DNA of 64,000 nucleotides, taken from the NCBI GenBank assembly GCA_005239175.1, contig SOPS01000004.1, positions 62,001 through 126,000 of the forward strand. The letters are read 5' to 3'. A program made the position numbers and the translations under genes. Shown here piece after piece: positions 17,193-25,781 of the stretch. Positions within the stretch are counted from its first letter, which is position 1. Each line of letters starts with the position of its first letter. This stretch comes from a halophilic archaeon SHRA6. GTDB lineage: Archaea; Halobacteriota; Halobacteria; Halobacteriales; Haloferacaceae. The notes below the pieces were generated by a model. That model saw only the letters and a program-made list of their open reading frames with translations. It did no database searches and had not been told where the DNA came from.

Positions 17193-18944
17193 ATGACACG
17201 CGGCAAATACGGACTATCACGGCGGAAACTACTCGGTGGAATCGGAGCGATCGGCGTCGCTTCAACAGGCGCTGGATTGGGAACGAGTGCGTACTTCAGC
17301 GACGAGGAGTCCTTCGAGGACAACTCACTCGAAGCCGGACAGCTTGATCTCAATGTCGACTGGGAAGAACACTACAACTACCCGCAGCTGTACGGGTTCG
17401 ATAATCCGACAGACGGACTCGACGTCCGTCGGTCGGAACCGGGAGGAAACGAGGACTACGTCGGTCTTCCGGATCCCAATGATCCGATGATGTGGATCCA
17501 CAAGGACGATCTCGGTGACTACATGGCCAACACCGCGATCGAGGCATTCCCTGATCCGAACGATGACGGACAACAGGAGATCGTGGGCGACGCGTATGAG
17601 CACGGCGTGTTCGATCCCTGCCGCGACGGTGCAGACTTGCCGAAGGATCTCGAACCGGACAGCAATGGGATCGGCCGAACCGACAACGCGGATACGAACA
17701 GCGACGGAGAGCGCCATCCCCTTGTCCACCTCGATGACGTGAACCCCGGCGACTTCGGCGAACTCACGCTGAGCTACCACCTCTGTGACAACCCTGGGTA
17801 CGTCTGGCTCATCGGCGAACTCGTCGAGGAGGACGGTGGCACCCTGACTGAACCCGAAGAGACTGTTGACTCGGACAACTCAGCCGACCTCGCTGATTAC
17901 GTCCAGACAGTCTGGTGGTACGACGACGGCGACAACGTGTTCAACCGCACGGACTCCGCGGGGGTTCTCTATATGACCAATCACAGCGAAAGCGATCCGT
18001 CGACGTTGTACAAGGTTGAACTCGAAGTCAACAACGGGACAGCAACAGCGACGACAGCGGAACTGGTCAACTTCGGTGACAACAACGAAGGCGACCTCGA
18101 CCTCTCGAGGACCCACATTGCGGCTTCAAATGACGGTTCGACAATTTACGTAGTTTCCCAGTTCGGTGAAGGGATCGCGCGGTACGACATCGAAAGCCAA
18201 ACTGTAGCGTACGCGCCGATCGACAGCGATTATGCCGACGATCTCAACAAGATCACCCAGGCTGCCGTCGACACCGACGGACGGCTCTGGATTGGGAGCC
18301 ATACCGACAATAAGCTGTTCGAAATCTCCGACCCGGACGCAGACATCGTAGACGTAACCAATCAGTTTGACCTGGATATCGATATCGAGGGCGCGGACAA
18401 CGTGTTCGCCTCAAGTGGGCAACTGTACCTCTACACAAACGCTGACAACGCGCTCTACACCGTGAACCTCCTGACCGGAGATGTGATGGAAGTCGCCGAA
18501 CTCGAAACTGGTGAGGATCTGACAGGGCTGGCGATCAGTGAGTCGGGCCGTGGTAACTTTGTCGCATCTGTGACAAAAAGTACCGAAATCATCGAGTTCG
18601 ATCTCGACGGGACGGTCCAGGAGCGCTACGAACTCGACGGCGATCTCACCGATCACACTTACGGCGATCTGACAACCGGAGCGCTCTGTGAGCAGGAATT
18701 CACTGTCGGCGATGGTGGAACGCTGCGTGATGATCTCGATGCGCTCGAAGATGGGGTTCAGCTTGATGATCTCGGTATCAAGGAGTGCTTCCAACCCGGG
18801 TTCACCCGGTACATTGGCTTCGCGTGGTGGGTCCCCAGAGACGTCGAAAACGATATTCAAGGCGACACACTGAGCTTTGACCTCGGGTTCTACACCGAGC
18901 AGTGTCGACACAACGGTGAACCGAGTGGACCCTCGAGTGACTGA
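17193..18944 (+). CDS. TasA-like surface protein with an inserted beta-propeller-like domain
   Basis: Start MTRGKYGLSRRKLLGG at 17193 (583 residues). It has the twin-arginine/SipW-type signal, then a longer variable loop (PQLYGFDNPTDGLDVRR ... HGVFDPCRDGADLPKD), then 'LDDVNPGDFGELTLSYHLCDNPGYVWLIGEL'. After 'DLADYVQTVWWYDDGDNVFN' about 235 residues of repeated four-strand units are inserted, e.g. 'GSTIYVVSQFGEGIARYDIE', 'DGRLWIGSHTDNKLFEISD', 'SGQLYLYTNADNALYTVNLL', 'GNFVASVTKSTEIIEFDLDG', as in YncE/SMP-30-type propellers. The frame resumes at 'GGTLRDDLDALEDGVQLDDL' and 'VENDIQGDTLSFDLGFYTEQCRHN'. The insertion point equals that of the vWA domain in the preceding paralogue. Role: surface display, partner unknown. 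Confidence 0.82.
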   Translation: MTRGKYGLSRRKLLGGIGAIGVASTGAGLGTSAYFSDEESFEDNSLEAGQLDLNVDWEEHYNYPQLYGFDNPTDGLDVRRSEPGGNEDYVGLPDPNDPMMWIHKDDLGDYMANTAIEAFPDPNDDGQQEIVGDAYEHGVFDPCRDGADLPKDLEPDSNGIGRTDNADTNSDGERHPLVHLDDVNPGDFGELTLSYHLCDNPGYVWLIGELVEEDGGTLTEPEETVDSDNSADLADYVQTVWWYDDGDNVFNRTDSAGVLYMTNHSESDPSTLYKVELEVNNGTATATTAELVNFGDNNEGDLDLSRTHIAASNDGSTIYVVSQFGEGIARYDIESQTVAYAPIDSDYADDLNKITQAAVDTDGRLWIGSHTDNKLFEISDPDADIVDVTNQFDLDIDIEGADNVFASSGQLYLYTNADNALYTVNLLTGDVMEVAELETGEDLTGLAISESGRGNFVASVTKSTEIIEFDLDGTVQERYELDGDLTDHTYGDLTTGALCEQEFTVGDGGTLRDDLDALEDGVQLDDLGIKECFQPGFTRYIGFAWWVPRDVENDIQGDTLSFDLGFYTEQCRHNGEPSGPSSD

Positions 18945-19289
18945 CCACTGGACTACTATCTTTGAGAACACTGACACACTCTCTGCAGCAAGTATCCGAA
19001 GCGGTCGATCAACTCAGAAGATGGGTATCCGAGCCGAATGTCCCCGGCTAAAGCAACCCAACCAATACACGATGTACCAGCACTATGTACACCACAATAC
19101 CAGCTGCAAATTCCGGGTTTCCACCGTCTTTAGCCCCCTACTAAACAGCTACAATGGGTTCCTGGGTCGTCGTGTCGAGCGCGAAGGCAGTCCATACCTA
19201 AACGATATCAAGACAGTTCAACGAATATATGAGACTCCGATCGCGAACTGCGGGGTGGCCGGCCCTCACTTTGACCTGGGGGGTGAGCG
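18945..19289. other. Intergenic region splitting the TasA-like cluster
   Basis: 345 bp without a convincing gene. It is less GC-rich than the flanks, so it probably holds a promoter for the second half of the cluster (19290-22787). Close to the start of the next gene, CTCAC (19265-19269) and GTGAG (19283-19287) form a weak inverted repeat whose 3' arm overlaps the G-rich ribosome site, echoing the stronger leaders upstream. Confidence 0.45.
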
Positions 19290-20054
19290 ATGACTGATTG
19301 GGAGCCACCACTCACCCGGCGTCGGTTGTTAGGGACCGCGACAGCCGGTGGGCTACTGTATGCAAGCGCGTCGCTGGTCACGCAGGTCTCAGCCACCGCG
19401 CCGACGCATACCCACTACACGTACGCCCAGACAGATGCTGACGGAACTGACTCCGGTGGCACTGACCCATCGCTGCAGATTGCGTGGCGGCAAGAGTATA
19501 ACGGCAAAATCGTGCATGAATCGCCCGGAAACGCTGCACCCAACGAAACCGACAACTGGTCCGGATCGCCGATCGAAGTGGCCGAGGGGACCAGCCCGAC
19601 GATCGACGAATCAAATCTCCTTCCCGGCGATGAGGGCTGGCTCCACGTCGGGCTCTCCCCAGAGATAGACGAGGCCGACGAGACCGACGAGGTCGCCGCG
19701 TGGTTCCGTCCACGGCTGACCAATGAGGGAAGACTTGCGGACGTCATCGAAGTCGAACTGTGGTATGACACCGGTATTTCGGGGATCGGTGGGTGTGATG
19801 GTGAGAATGGAATCGGTGACGAGTCGATCGGCTCAGGATCGCTTCGAGGGGTATTTACTGACAGAAAACTGCTCAATGGAGCGCGTCTCGCCTGTCTTGG
19901 GGCGGACGATCGGCTCTGTCTGGGATTCACCTGGCGCCTTCCAGAGACAGTCGGCAACGACTATCAGGGCGCTGGTGTCGGCTTTGCAGTTGATTTCGGT
20001 CTGACGTACTGTGCGGACGAAACCAGCCCTTTCATCGACGGAGACGATCCATGA
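19290..20054 (+). CDS. Divergent TasA-like secreted protein
   Basis: The 254-residue protein starts with a Tat-type signal (MTDWEPPLTRRRLLGTATAG ... VSATAPTHTHYTY). The mature part keeps the pattern of the cluster in weaker form: 'IDESNLLPGDEGWLHVGLSPE', 'LADVIEVELWYDTGISGIGG', 'SLRGVFTDRKLLNGARLACLG', 'LCLGFTWRLPETVGNDYQGAGVGFAVDFGLTY'. It lacks the 'FSDEE' SipW boundary. It overlaps the next gene by 4 bp (ATGA), so it is translationally coupled to it. Probably a minor component or cap of the same surface structure; this is inference. Confidence 0.7.
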   Translation: MTDWEPPLTRRRLLGTATAGGLLYASASLVTQVSATAPTHTHYTYAQTDADGTDSGGTDPSLQIAWRQEYNGKIVHESPGNAAPNETDNWSGSPIEVAEGTSPTIDESNLLPGDEGWLHVGLSPEIDEADETDEVAAWFRPRLTNEGRLADVIEVELWYDTGISGIGGCDGENGIGDESIGSGSLRGVFTDRKLLNGARLACLGADDRLCLGFTWRLPETVGNDYQGAGVGFAVDFGLTYCADETSPFIDGDDP

Positions 20055-21124
20055 GCCCGAAGGAATCGGATTCACTCGGATTGAGCCGGCGACAAATCCT
20101 CGGCTTGGTCGGGAGTGCTGGTACAGCAGGCGCATTGACCGGCGCGGCCACCGGTGCGGACCTTTCCGACCGCGAGCGGTTTGCCGATAATTCAGTCACG
20201 ACTGGCAGATTTAGCCTCTCACTTGCGTGTGAACGTGACAGTCAAAACTGCAGCGTAGACCAGCGGACAGTGACTTTGCGCGCTTTAGAGCTCAAACCTG
20301 GTGACTCGGGGGGTGAGACCGTTTCCATAACCGTTGAAGACAACGACGGCTGGGTCTGGCTCCGAACGGCTTGTCCAGAGCCCTCAGCGCTTGCGGACAA
20401 ACTGCAGATCCGGCTTTTGCTTGACGGACAGATCCTCAAGAATGCAGACGGCGAGGACGTTGCTGGGTCGCTCTCAGCCGTCCAAAAACAACTCGTCGAC
20501 GGGGTTCGGCTCACTCCCGATGGTGCAAACTGTTTCACTGCGGGAGAGAGTTCGGATCTGGAAATCGAGTACCAACTTCCCGACGATGTTGGTTCGAACC
20601 TCGAAGATACAGAGACGAACGCACGTTTCCAGTTCCACGCCGAACAGTGCCGGCACAACGCATCGCCCGTGAATCCCTTCAGTGAATATTCGTGCGAAGA
20701 ACGCTGTGTGCCATGTGAAGGCGATGACGGTGATAAAATCGCCCGTGCGACCTTTGAGTACGAGGGACCTGAGACGACTGTCGAATTAGCACAGGGGAGT
20801 ACGAGTTCAAACACTCAAGACGGTAAACGCGCCAGCGAAGGGGAGTCGGTACTCAGTGAACCGGTTTCGTCGGGTGACACAGTTACTGCTGAGTTCCATG
20901 GTGAGACGCACTATGGACCGAATATCGATTTCATCGCTGCTGAAGAGACGATCGCCTGTTTCCATATCAGTTGTTCTGAGCCATTCGGTCCGGGACTGCA
21001 GATCACGGGCGAACACGATGGGAATACCTACAGCCTGACTGTCGTCTCAGCAGAAGATACTGACGGAACTACACTCTGTTCTGTGGACGCATCGGCAAAA
21101 AACCGCTGTAACGGGGGATCATAA
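20051..21124 (+). CDS. TasA-like secreted protein with SipW-type signal and C-terminal extension
   Basis: The 357 residues open with MSPKESDSLGLSRRQILGLV and the SipW-like boundary 'GADLSDRERFADNSVTTGRFSL'. The family frame is visible: 'LRALELKPGDSGGETVSITVEDNDGWVWL', 'LADKLQIRLLLDG', 'SLSAVQKQLVDGVRLT', 'YQLPDDVGSNLEDTETNARFQFHAEQCRHN'. After residue 220 comes a separate domain rich in paired cysteines (YSCEERCVPCEGDDG; ACFHISCSEPF; LCSVDASAKNRC), with no family I recognise. It overlaps the previous gene and is 2 bp upstream of the signal peptidase gene, so it belongs to the same operon. Confidence 0.75.
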   Translation: MSPKESDSLGLSRRQILGLVGSAGTAGALTGAATGADLSDRERFADNSVTTGRFSLSLACERDSQNCSVDQRTVTLRALELKPGDSGGETVSITVEDNDGWVWLRTACPEPSALADKLQIRLLLDGQILKNADGEDVAGSLSAVQKQLVDGVRLTPDGANCFTAGESSDLEIEYQLPDDVGSNLEDTETNARFQFHAEQCRHNASPVNPFSEYSCEERCVPCEGDDGDKIARATFEYEGPETTVELAQGSTSSNTQDGKRASEGESVLSEPVSSGDTVTAEFHGETHYGPNIDFIAAEETIACFHISCSEPFGPGLQITGEHDGNTYSLTVVSAEDTDGTTLCSVDASAKNRCNGGS

Positions 21125-21126
21125 AA

Positions 21127-22290
21127 ATGGATCACGCGAAAGTCGGGAAAACTCTTGGAGTATTGTTGCTGATTGCACTGGTTGTTCCGTTCGTCATCTA
21201 CGCGGCCCCATGGGTGATCGGTGCGGATGCGAGCTACGTCGTGCTCACCGCAAGCATGACGCCAGCGATCTCTCCGGGGGACGTCGTCATTGTTGCCGAA
21301 CAGAATCCTGAGACGATCAGTGAGGGAGATATTATCACGTTCAATCGAGGTGACGAAAACGTGCCAACAACACACCGCGTTATTGGCGTTACGGAAACCG
21401 CAAACGGCCCCGAATTCGAGACAAAAGGTGATGCCAACGAGGATCCCGATGCGGGTACTGTTTCGCCTGACCAGTTCGTCGGCTCAGTAATACTCACGAT
21501 TCCGCTTATCGGGTATGTGACCCAGTTTGCCAGCTCAACGATGGGTTTTATTCTTCTCGTCGTGGTCCCGTTTGGGCTCTTGTTGGCCACTGAGGTCTGG
21601 TCGATCGTCCGAAGCAAAGCCGAGCCGGACGAATCGTCTGGGAGCGGCAGCCAATCGGAATCCGTCGAAAACGACGAACGCCCAGCAATGATCGAACCTA
21701 AGCAATCTTCGATGAGCGACACCGAAACTGACGCTAGTGGAGATTCGCTCACCGAGTCGACCACTCCCGAACAGATCGACGATAGCGAACAGTTAGGAGT
21801 ACCTGCACCTCAGTCGGCATCACATCAAGAGCAGTCTGAAGAATCAGCGGAGGAGCTGACGATCACTGCGACCGATCTCACAGTTTCGACACTCATACTC
21901 GCTGTCTTCGCCGGATACAGCGTGTATATCGCGTTCAATGTGACTACCGCTCAGACGATCGGTGTTGCGGTTGGTATTACGACGACGTTCCTCATCGGAT
22001 TGGGTATTCGTCTGTCGTCAATTCTCTACACAATGCGATTGCGGGGGGAATCCGACTCAGCCCCTGCCACTGGGTCGTCAAACGATACTCAACCGCAGGC
22101 CGATCGAACCGCCGGAGATCGGGGTCCACAGACGACTGATGGAGGTGTCGACGTTACGGAGGGTGAGAGCCTCGAGGAATCAAATGACGCTGTTGCCGTT
22201 GAACCGGCAGAAAGTGAGGCCGTTGAATCAGCGGATAGAGAGGCTGTTGAACCGGCAGACGATCGAGACAAAGGGGGTACGCCGAAATGA
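21127..22290 (+). CDS. SipW-like signal peptidase I with an acidic, membrane-spanning C-terminal extension
   Basis: Residues 1-165 are an archaeal/SipW-type signal peptidase: a first helix (residues 8-30), then 'SYVVLTASMTPAISPGDVVIV' with catalytic Ser43, 'VPTTHRVIGV' with His83 (archaeal SipW-type enzymes use Ser-His rather than Ser-Lys), 'FETKGDANEDPD' with conserved Asp, and a second helix (FILLVVVPFGLLLATEVW). The next 220 residues are unusual: an acidic Ser/Gln/Glu linker, two more helices near 255-300 and a second acidic tail. It lies in the operon of its presumed substrates, which carry SipW-type boundaries, as tasA and sipW do in Bacillus. Confidence 0.85.
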   Translation: MDHAKVGKTLGVLLLIALVVPFVIYAAPWVIGADASYVVLTASMTPAISPGDVVIVAEQNPETISEGDIITFNRGDENVPTTHRVIGVTETANGPEFETKGDANEDPDAGTVSPDQFVGSVILTIPLIGYVTQFASSTMGFILLVVVPFGLLLATEVWSIVRSKAEPDESSGSGSQSESVENDERPAMIEPKQSSMSDTETDASGDSLTESTTPEQIDDSEQLGVPAPQSASHQEQSEESAEELTITATDLTVSTLILAVFAGYSVYIAFNVTTAQTIGVAVGITTTFLIGLGIRLSSILYTMRLRGESDSAPATGSSNDTQPQADRTAGDRGPQTTDGGVDVTEGESLEESNDAVAVEPAESEAVESADREAVEPADDRDKGGTPK

Positions 22291-22787
22291 ACAAAAAAAC
22301 AATCAGTGTTGTTGCCGTTGCTGTGATCCTATTTTTGGCCGCATTCAGCGGGAGTGCAACTACCGTCTCGTATCTTACCGATGGCGGTCAGACCGATGTC
22401 AATTTTTCGACGAGCGATTCGTTTGAAACCAGCGGCGAAGAAGCCGGAGGGAGCGATAAGAAAGAAAGCGACGGAGTCAAAAACGAAACCGAAGGGACCG
22501 ACAAAGAAAAAAGAGAAAGCGATGACGAGGAGGGACGTGACGAATCAAGTGAGGATCAAAAAGAAAGCGCTGACGAAGATGAAAGCGATGAGGGCGACGA
22601 AGATGAAAGCGATGAGGGCGACGAAGATGAAAGCGATGAGGGCGACGAAGATGAAAGCGATGAGGGCGACGAAGAAACCACTAGCGATACTCAAGAAAGC
22701 GAAGGTGGAGAAAGTGACAGCGAGGATGATAAAAGCGATGGCGATGGGCAAGAAGATGACGACGACGAGGAACAAAAGGACGAATAA
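22287..22787 (+). CDS. Acidic repeat protein with SipW-type signal peptide
   Basis: The 166-residue protein starts inside the stop codon of the signal peptidase gene (ATGA overlap). Residues 1-40 form a signal peptide with the same style of boundary as the cluster (AAFSGSATTVSYLTDGGQTDVNF). Everything after about residue 45 is low-complexity Glu/Asp/Ser/Lys, including four perfect EDESDEGD repeats. A chain with this charge would be fully extended and hydrated in brine; it could be a surface brush, spacer or cation-binding tail. No folded domain is seen. Confidence 0.75.
   Translation: MNKKTISVVAVAVILFLAAFSGSATTVSYLTDGGQTDVNFSTSDSFETSGEEAGGSDKKESDGVKNETEGTDKEKRESDDEEGRDESSEDQKESADEDESDEGDEDESDEGDEDESDEGDEDESDEGDEETTSDTQESEGGESDSEDDKSDGDGQEDDDDEEQKDE
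22575..22670. repeat. Four 24-bp tandem repeats in the acidic protein gene
   Basis: Four identical units (22575, 22599, 22623, 22647) begin GAAGATGAAAGCGATGAGGG and end CGAC, encoding EDESDEGD. Identity at the DNA level, including synonymous positions, means recent expansion, so the copy number is likely to vary between strains. Confidence 0.92.
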
Positions 22788-22965
22788 GGATAGTGTCGCA
22801 TAACCCATTTCTCAGCCATCGTATCAACTACTGTTCGGTGATCATATTCCGATCGTACGACCAGCTGTAATCGGCTGTACTGCTCACTGATAGGACAGTC
22901 AGTGCCACACCGCTACGATCGAGTATAGCCGTCATCCTGAAGTCGTCCCCATCCCAAACTATCGC

Positions 22966-23682
22966 ATGTCGATACAGACGTGGGACGAGACGCAGGTTCG
23001 AGCCTTACACGATGATCTTGTATCGCTGTACGAGCCGGTCGATCGGGTAGCCGAACATGGCGCAGATCCGACCGCAGAACCGGGAGAGGGCGTCCGGCAG
23101 TTGGTGACAACAATCCTCTCACAGAACGTTGCAGATCAGAACACGACCCGCGCGGCCGAAGCGCTGTTCAACAGATATGACGACTTCGCGGCAATCGAGG
23201 CAGCCGACCACGAGGAGTTGAAAGAGACGATCCGCGTCGCCGGGCTCGCCAACCAGAAGGCACGCCGAATCCAGCGATCGCTGGCGGCGATCCGCGAAGA
23301 GACCGGCGGGGCATATTCGCTTGCGTTCCTTGACGCAATGCCGACAGCGGAAGCGAAAGACTGGCTGACTGATATCAAAGGCGTGGGCCCGAAGACAGCC
23401 AGCGTCGTGTTGAACTTTCATTTCGGCAAGCCGACGATGGCGGTCGATACCCACGTCGAGCGGGTCTCAAAGCGGTTCGGGCTCGTCTCTGAATCCGCCT
23501 CGAACGGGCGAGCACACGATCTACTTGACGATCTCGTCCCGGACGAATTGATCTATCCGCTTCACGTGCTGTTGATCCGCCACGGCCGGACGTACTGTTC
23601 AGCGCGGAGCCCAGACTGTGACAATCCCGTTTGTGAGCGATACTGCGAGTGTGAAGGCTGCGAACCGACAAGTGGAGACTGA
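22966..23682 (+). CDS. nth: Endonuclease III-type DNA glycosylase/AP lyase
   Basis: The 238-residue protein carries the helix-hairpin-helix-GPD core 'WLTDIKGVGPKTASVVLNFHFGKPTMAVDTHVERVSKRFGL', with catalytic Lys143 in GVGPKTA and Asp161 in AVDTHV. 'LVTTILSQNVADQNT' is the usual second-helix motif with the base-flipping Gln. At the C-terminus six cysteines (211, 218, 223, 227, 229, 232) can provide the [4Fe-4S] cluster; the spacing C-x6-C-x4-C differs slightly from E. coli Nth. It removes oxidised pyrimidines in base excision repair. It stands alone after the surface-protein locus. Confidence 0.88.
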   Translation: MSIQTWDETQVRALHDDLVSLYEPVDRVAEHGADPTAEPGEGVRQLVTTILSQNVADQNTTRAAEALFNRYDDFAAIEAADHEELKETIRVAGLANQKARRIQRSLAAIREETGGAYSLAFLDAMPTAEAKDWLTDIKGVGPKTASVVLNFHFGKPTMAVDTHVERVSKRFGLVSESASNGRAHDLLDDLVPDELIYPLHVLLIRHGRTYCSARSPDCDNPVCERYCECEGCEPTSGD

Positions 23683-23748
23683 TCGATCTGGCGATCGGAT
23701 CACACTTCGAGTCGCCAGATCGGACCCAAATCGATCGAGGAAAGCGTC

Positions 23749-24528
23749 TCACGCATGGTACGCTGCGACCAGTTCGTCAAGCGCGTCGTGGTGGCTGGCG
23801 GTGTGTGGTGCGGTGAGCGGTGAAACGCTAACCGTTCCGTTGTAGACGGCGCGCCGATCGGTCCCCTCTGGATCGGGCAGATTACCATTGCGCATGCGAG
23901 CCCAGATGTGGTCCTCGATCGAGACCACGTCACCGTCTCGTTCTGCGCCCATATCGTAGAACCCAGAGGGCTCAGTAACTGCGATCGGCGCGGATTCGCC
24001 GTCGTACAACGGTGCGTTGATGTTTAGATAGTCCACCTGCTCGAAGACGCCGCGGGAAACCGATTGTCGAACAAAATACGCCGCTGCGTCTGTCGCGTTC
24101 TGATACTCTTCTGGCTCTATTGCTCCCGATTGCCAATCTTGATCACTGGGAATATACAGCGACACGGCGATCGCCGGCACACCGAAGTACGCCGCCTCGA
24201 CGGCGGCACTAACCGTTCCTGACCGACCGAGCACGTACGAACCGAGATTCGCTCCCTTGTTGCAGCCTGAGACGACTATGTCGACGTCCGGTGTCAGGGT
24301 GCTAAGGCCTGCGACGACGCAGTCCGCTGGGGTGCCTTCGACTGCGTAGCCGAGGCGATGATCGTGCACACGTACTTCGTGAGACATCGATCGGCCGACG
24401 GCGCTTTGATCGTCAAGCGGTGCGACCGCAACGACGTCGCCGACCGCAGAGAGCGCATCGTAGGTGGCCGCAAACCCGACACTGTCGATGCCGTCATCGT
24501 TGGTCAGGAGGATCCGAGGATCGTTCAT
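23749..24528 (-). CDS. surE: 5'/3'-nucleotidase SurE
   Basis: Start at MNDPRILLTNDDGIDS (base 24528), giving 259 residues; the open frame continues upstream but without homology. The metal-binding 'LLTNDDGIDS' (Asp8-Asp9) and 'VSGCNKGANLGSYVLGRSGTVSAAVEAA' loop define SurE, which dephosphorylates nucleoside 5'- and 3'-monophosphates. 'DNLGYAVEGTPADCV'-type text (HRLGYAVEGTPADCVVAGL) and 'SLYIPSDQDW' are also family features. It is divergent from the DUF5798 gene with about 110 bp between the starts. Confidence 0.9.
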   Translation of the reverse strand: MNDPRILLTNDDGIDSVGFAATYDALSAVGDVVAVAPLDDQSAVGRSMSHEVRVHDHRLGYAVEGTPADCVVAGLSTLTPDVDIVVSGCNKGANLGSYVLGRSGTVSAAVEAAYFGVPAIAVSLYIPSDQDWQSGAIEPEEYQNATDAAAYFVRQSVSRGVFEQVDYLNINAPLYDGESAPIAVTEPSGFYDMGAERDGDVVSIEDHIWARMRNGNLPDPEGTDRRAVYNGTVSVSPLTAPHTASHHDALDELVAAYHA

Positions 24529-24640
24529 GTATATCGGTAGTGCGGTGGACGCAAAAACACACCGCCACACGAGAGACCTGCCGGTCGATCCGCGAAGCAA
24601 ACCCGCAAGGAACACAAAGGAGCACCGTGAGAATAGTAGT

Positions 24641-25003
24641 ATGGGACTTGGAAGCACGACAAAGAAAATTCAATCCATTGCAGACACCGCCGAACAGATG
24701 TACCAGCGACTCAACGACCTCCGTGTCCAGGTCGAAAGTACACAGGAGACAGTACAGACCACCGGCGAGAAGGTACAGACGCTTGAATCAGAGATCATCG
24801 AGCAGCGGGCGATCCTCACCGCGATCGCCGAAGAGATGGATATTGACCTCGATCGGGTCCAGGCTGACGCACACATCACTGAAGCTGAGGCGAAGTCCGA
24901 GGCTGACACCGAAGCCACCGACGAATCAGACACAGCTGGTCCCGAAAGTGAGACAAGTGCTGACACGGCTGAAGACGATACCGCAGGAGAGCCACCGAAC
25001 TGA
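24641..25003 (+). CDS. DUF5798-type small coiled-coil acidic protein
   Basis: Start at MGLGSTTKKIQSIADTAEQM gives 120 residues, as in the haloarchaeal DUF5798 family. Residues 5-75 are a predicted coiled coil (heptads in 'QMYQRLNDLRVQVESTQETVQ', 'KVQTLESEIIEQRAILTAIA'). The tail is a disordered run of Glu, Asp, Thr and Ala. A longer frame from 24464 lies inside the divergent surE gene and is not used. Function unknown. Confidence 0.8.
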   Translation: MGLGSTTKKIQSIADTAEQMYQRLNDLRVQVESTQETVQTTGEKVQTLESEIIEQRAILTAIAEEMDIDLDRVQADAHITEAEAKSEADTEATDESDTAGPESETSADTAEDDTAGEPPN

Positions 25004-25047
25004 GATAAACGCCCCCGATAACCCGAGATCGGCTTTGTGAGGACGGG

Positions 25048-25473
25048 TTATGCCGATCTGAGTCGGCCGTGTTCGACTTTCATGCACTTGTCTTCGACAA
25101 CGTCCAATCCCGCAGCTTCAGCCCGTGAGACCGCCTCGTCGTCATGGATCCCAAGCTGGAGCCAGATCGCGCTCACGTCGCCGCGATCGGCGTGTCGATC
25201 GAGCACCGCGTCGACGATCCCTGCGACTTCGTCGCTCGGTCGAAAGACGTCAACGATGTCGATCGCTTCTTCGACATCGCCGACGGTGTCGTAGGCCGAC
25301 TCGCCGAGGACCTCGTCGGCGAACGGATTGACCGGCACGACGGTGTACCCCTGTCGTTGCAGGTACGCGGGCACGTCGTGAGCGGCCTTTCCAGGTGTTG
25401 TCGAACAGCCCACGACGGCGATCGTCTCCATGTCAAATAACGCATCCAGTTCATCGTCGCTGGTGAGCGGCAT
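25048..25473 (-). CDS. CoA-binding (YccU-type) Rossmann protein
   Basis: Start at MPLTSDDELDALFDMETIAV (141 residues); a further in-frame start 27 bp upstream is less likely. The text 'IAVVGCSTTPGKAAHDVPAYLQRQGYTVVPVNPF' and 'VDVFRPSDEVAGIVDAVLD', then 'AIWLQLGIHDDEAVSRAEAAGLDVVEDKCMKVEHGRL' is the standard CoA-binding-domain-2 protein, with the Rossmann fold of succinyl-CoA synthetase alpha. Its physiological role is unknown. It converges with the DUF5798 gene. Confidence 0.88.
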   Translation of the reverse strand: MPLTSDDELDALFDMETIAVVGCSTTPGKAAHDVPAYLQRQGYTVVPVNPFADEVLGESAYDTVGDVEEAIDIVDVFRPSDEVAGIVDAVLDRHADRGDVSAIWLQLGIHDDEAVSRAEAAGLDVVEDKCMKVEHGRLRSA

Positions 25474-25500
25474 AGCTGAACGTCTGTGAGACGGAGTCAA

Positions 25501-25781
25501 AGCGCTTGTGGCCGAACCAGTCTTCCAAATCCGGGATCCTGACTCCTAAAAGCGGAAACAAATTCTTACTTCCCCGCGATAAGACTCCGTGATCTGGAGA
25601 CCAGTCTCTGACCCCCAATAGGCACTCACGCATAAAATCGCCATTGAAGCACAGTTGAAGCGCAATTGATGATGTCGGGTGACGAGTATCGACGAGTAAT
25701 GACGAATACGGGGAATCACGACGGATATCGATGAATGTGGTTACTCACGAGGGCTACGATCAATATGGTCACTGACGAGGG
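25501..25781. other. Intergenic region with short degenerate repeats
   Basis: About 280 bp with no gene. It includes a repetitive patch (25677-25790) in which CACGAGGGCTACGA recurs once with changes (CTGACGAGGGCTACGAG) and CGACGAGTA/CGACGGATAT-like words alternate. No promoter or RNA could be singled out. Confidence 0.4.
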
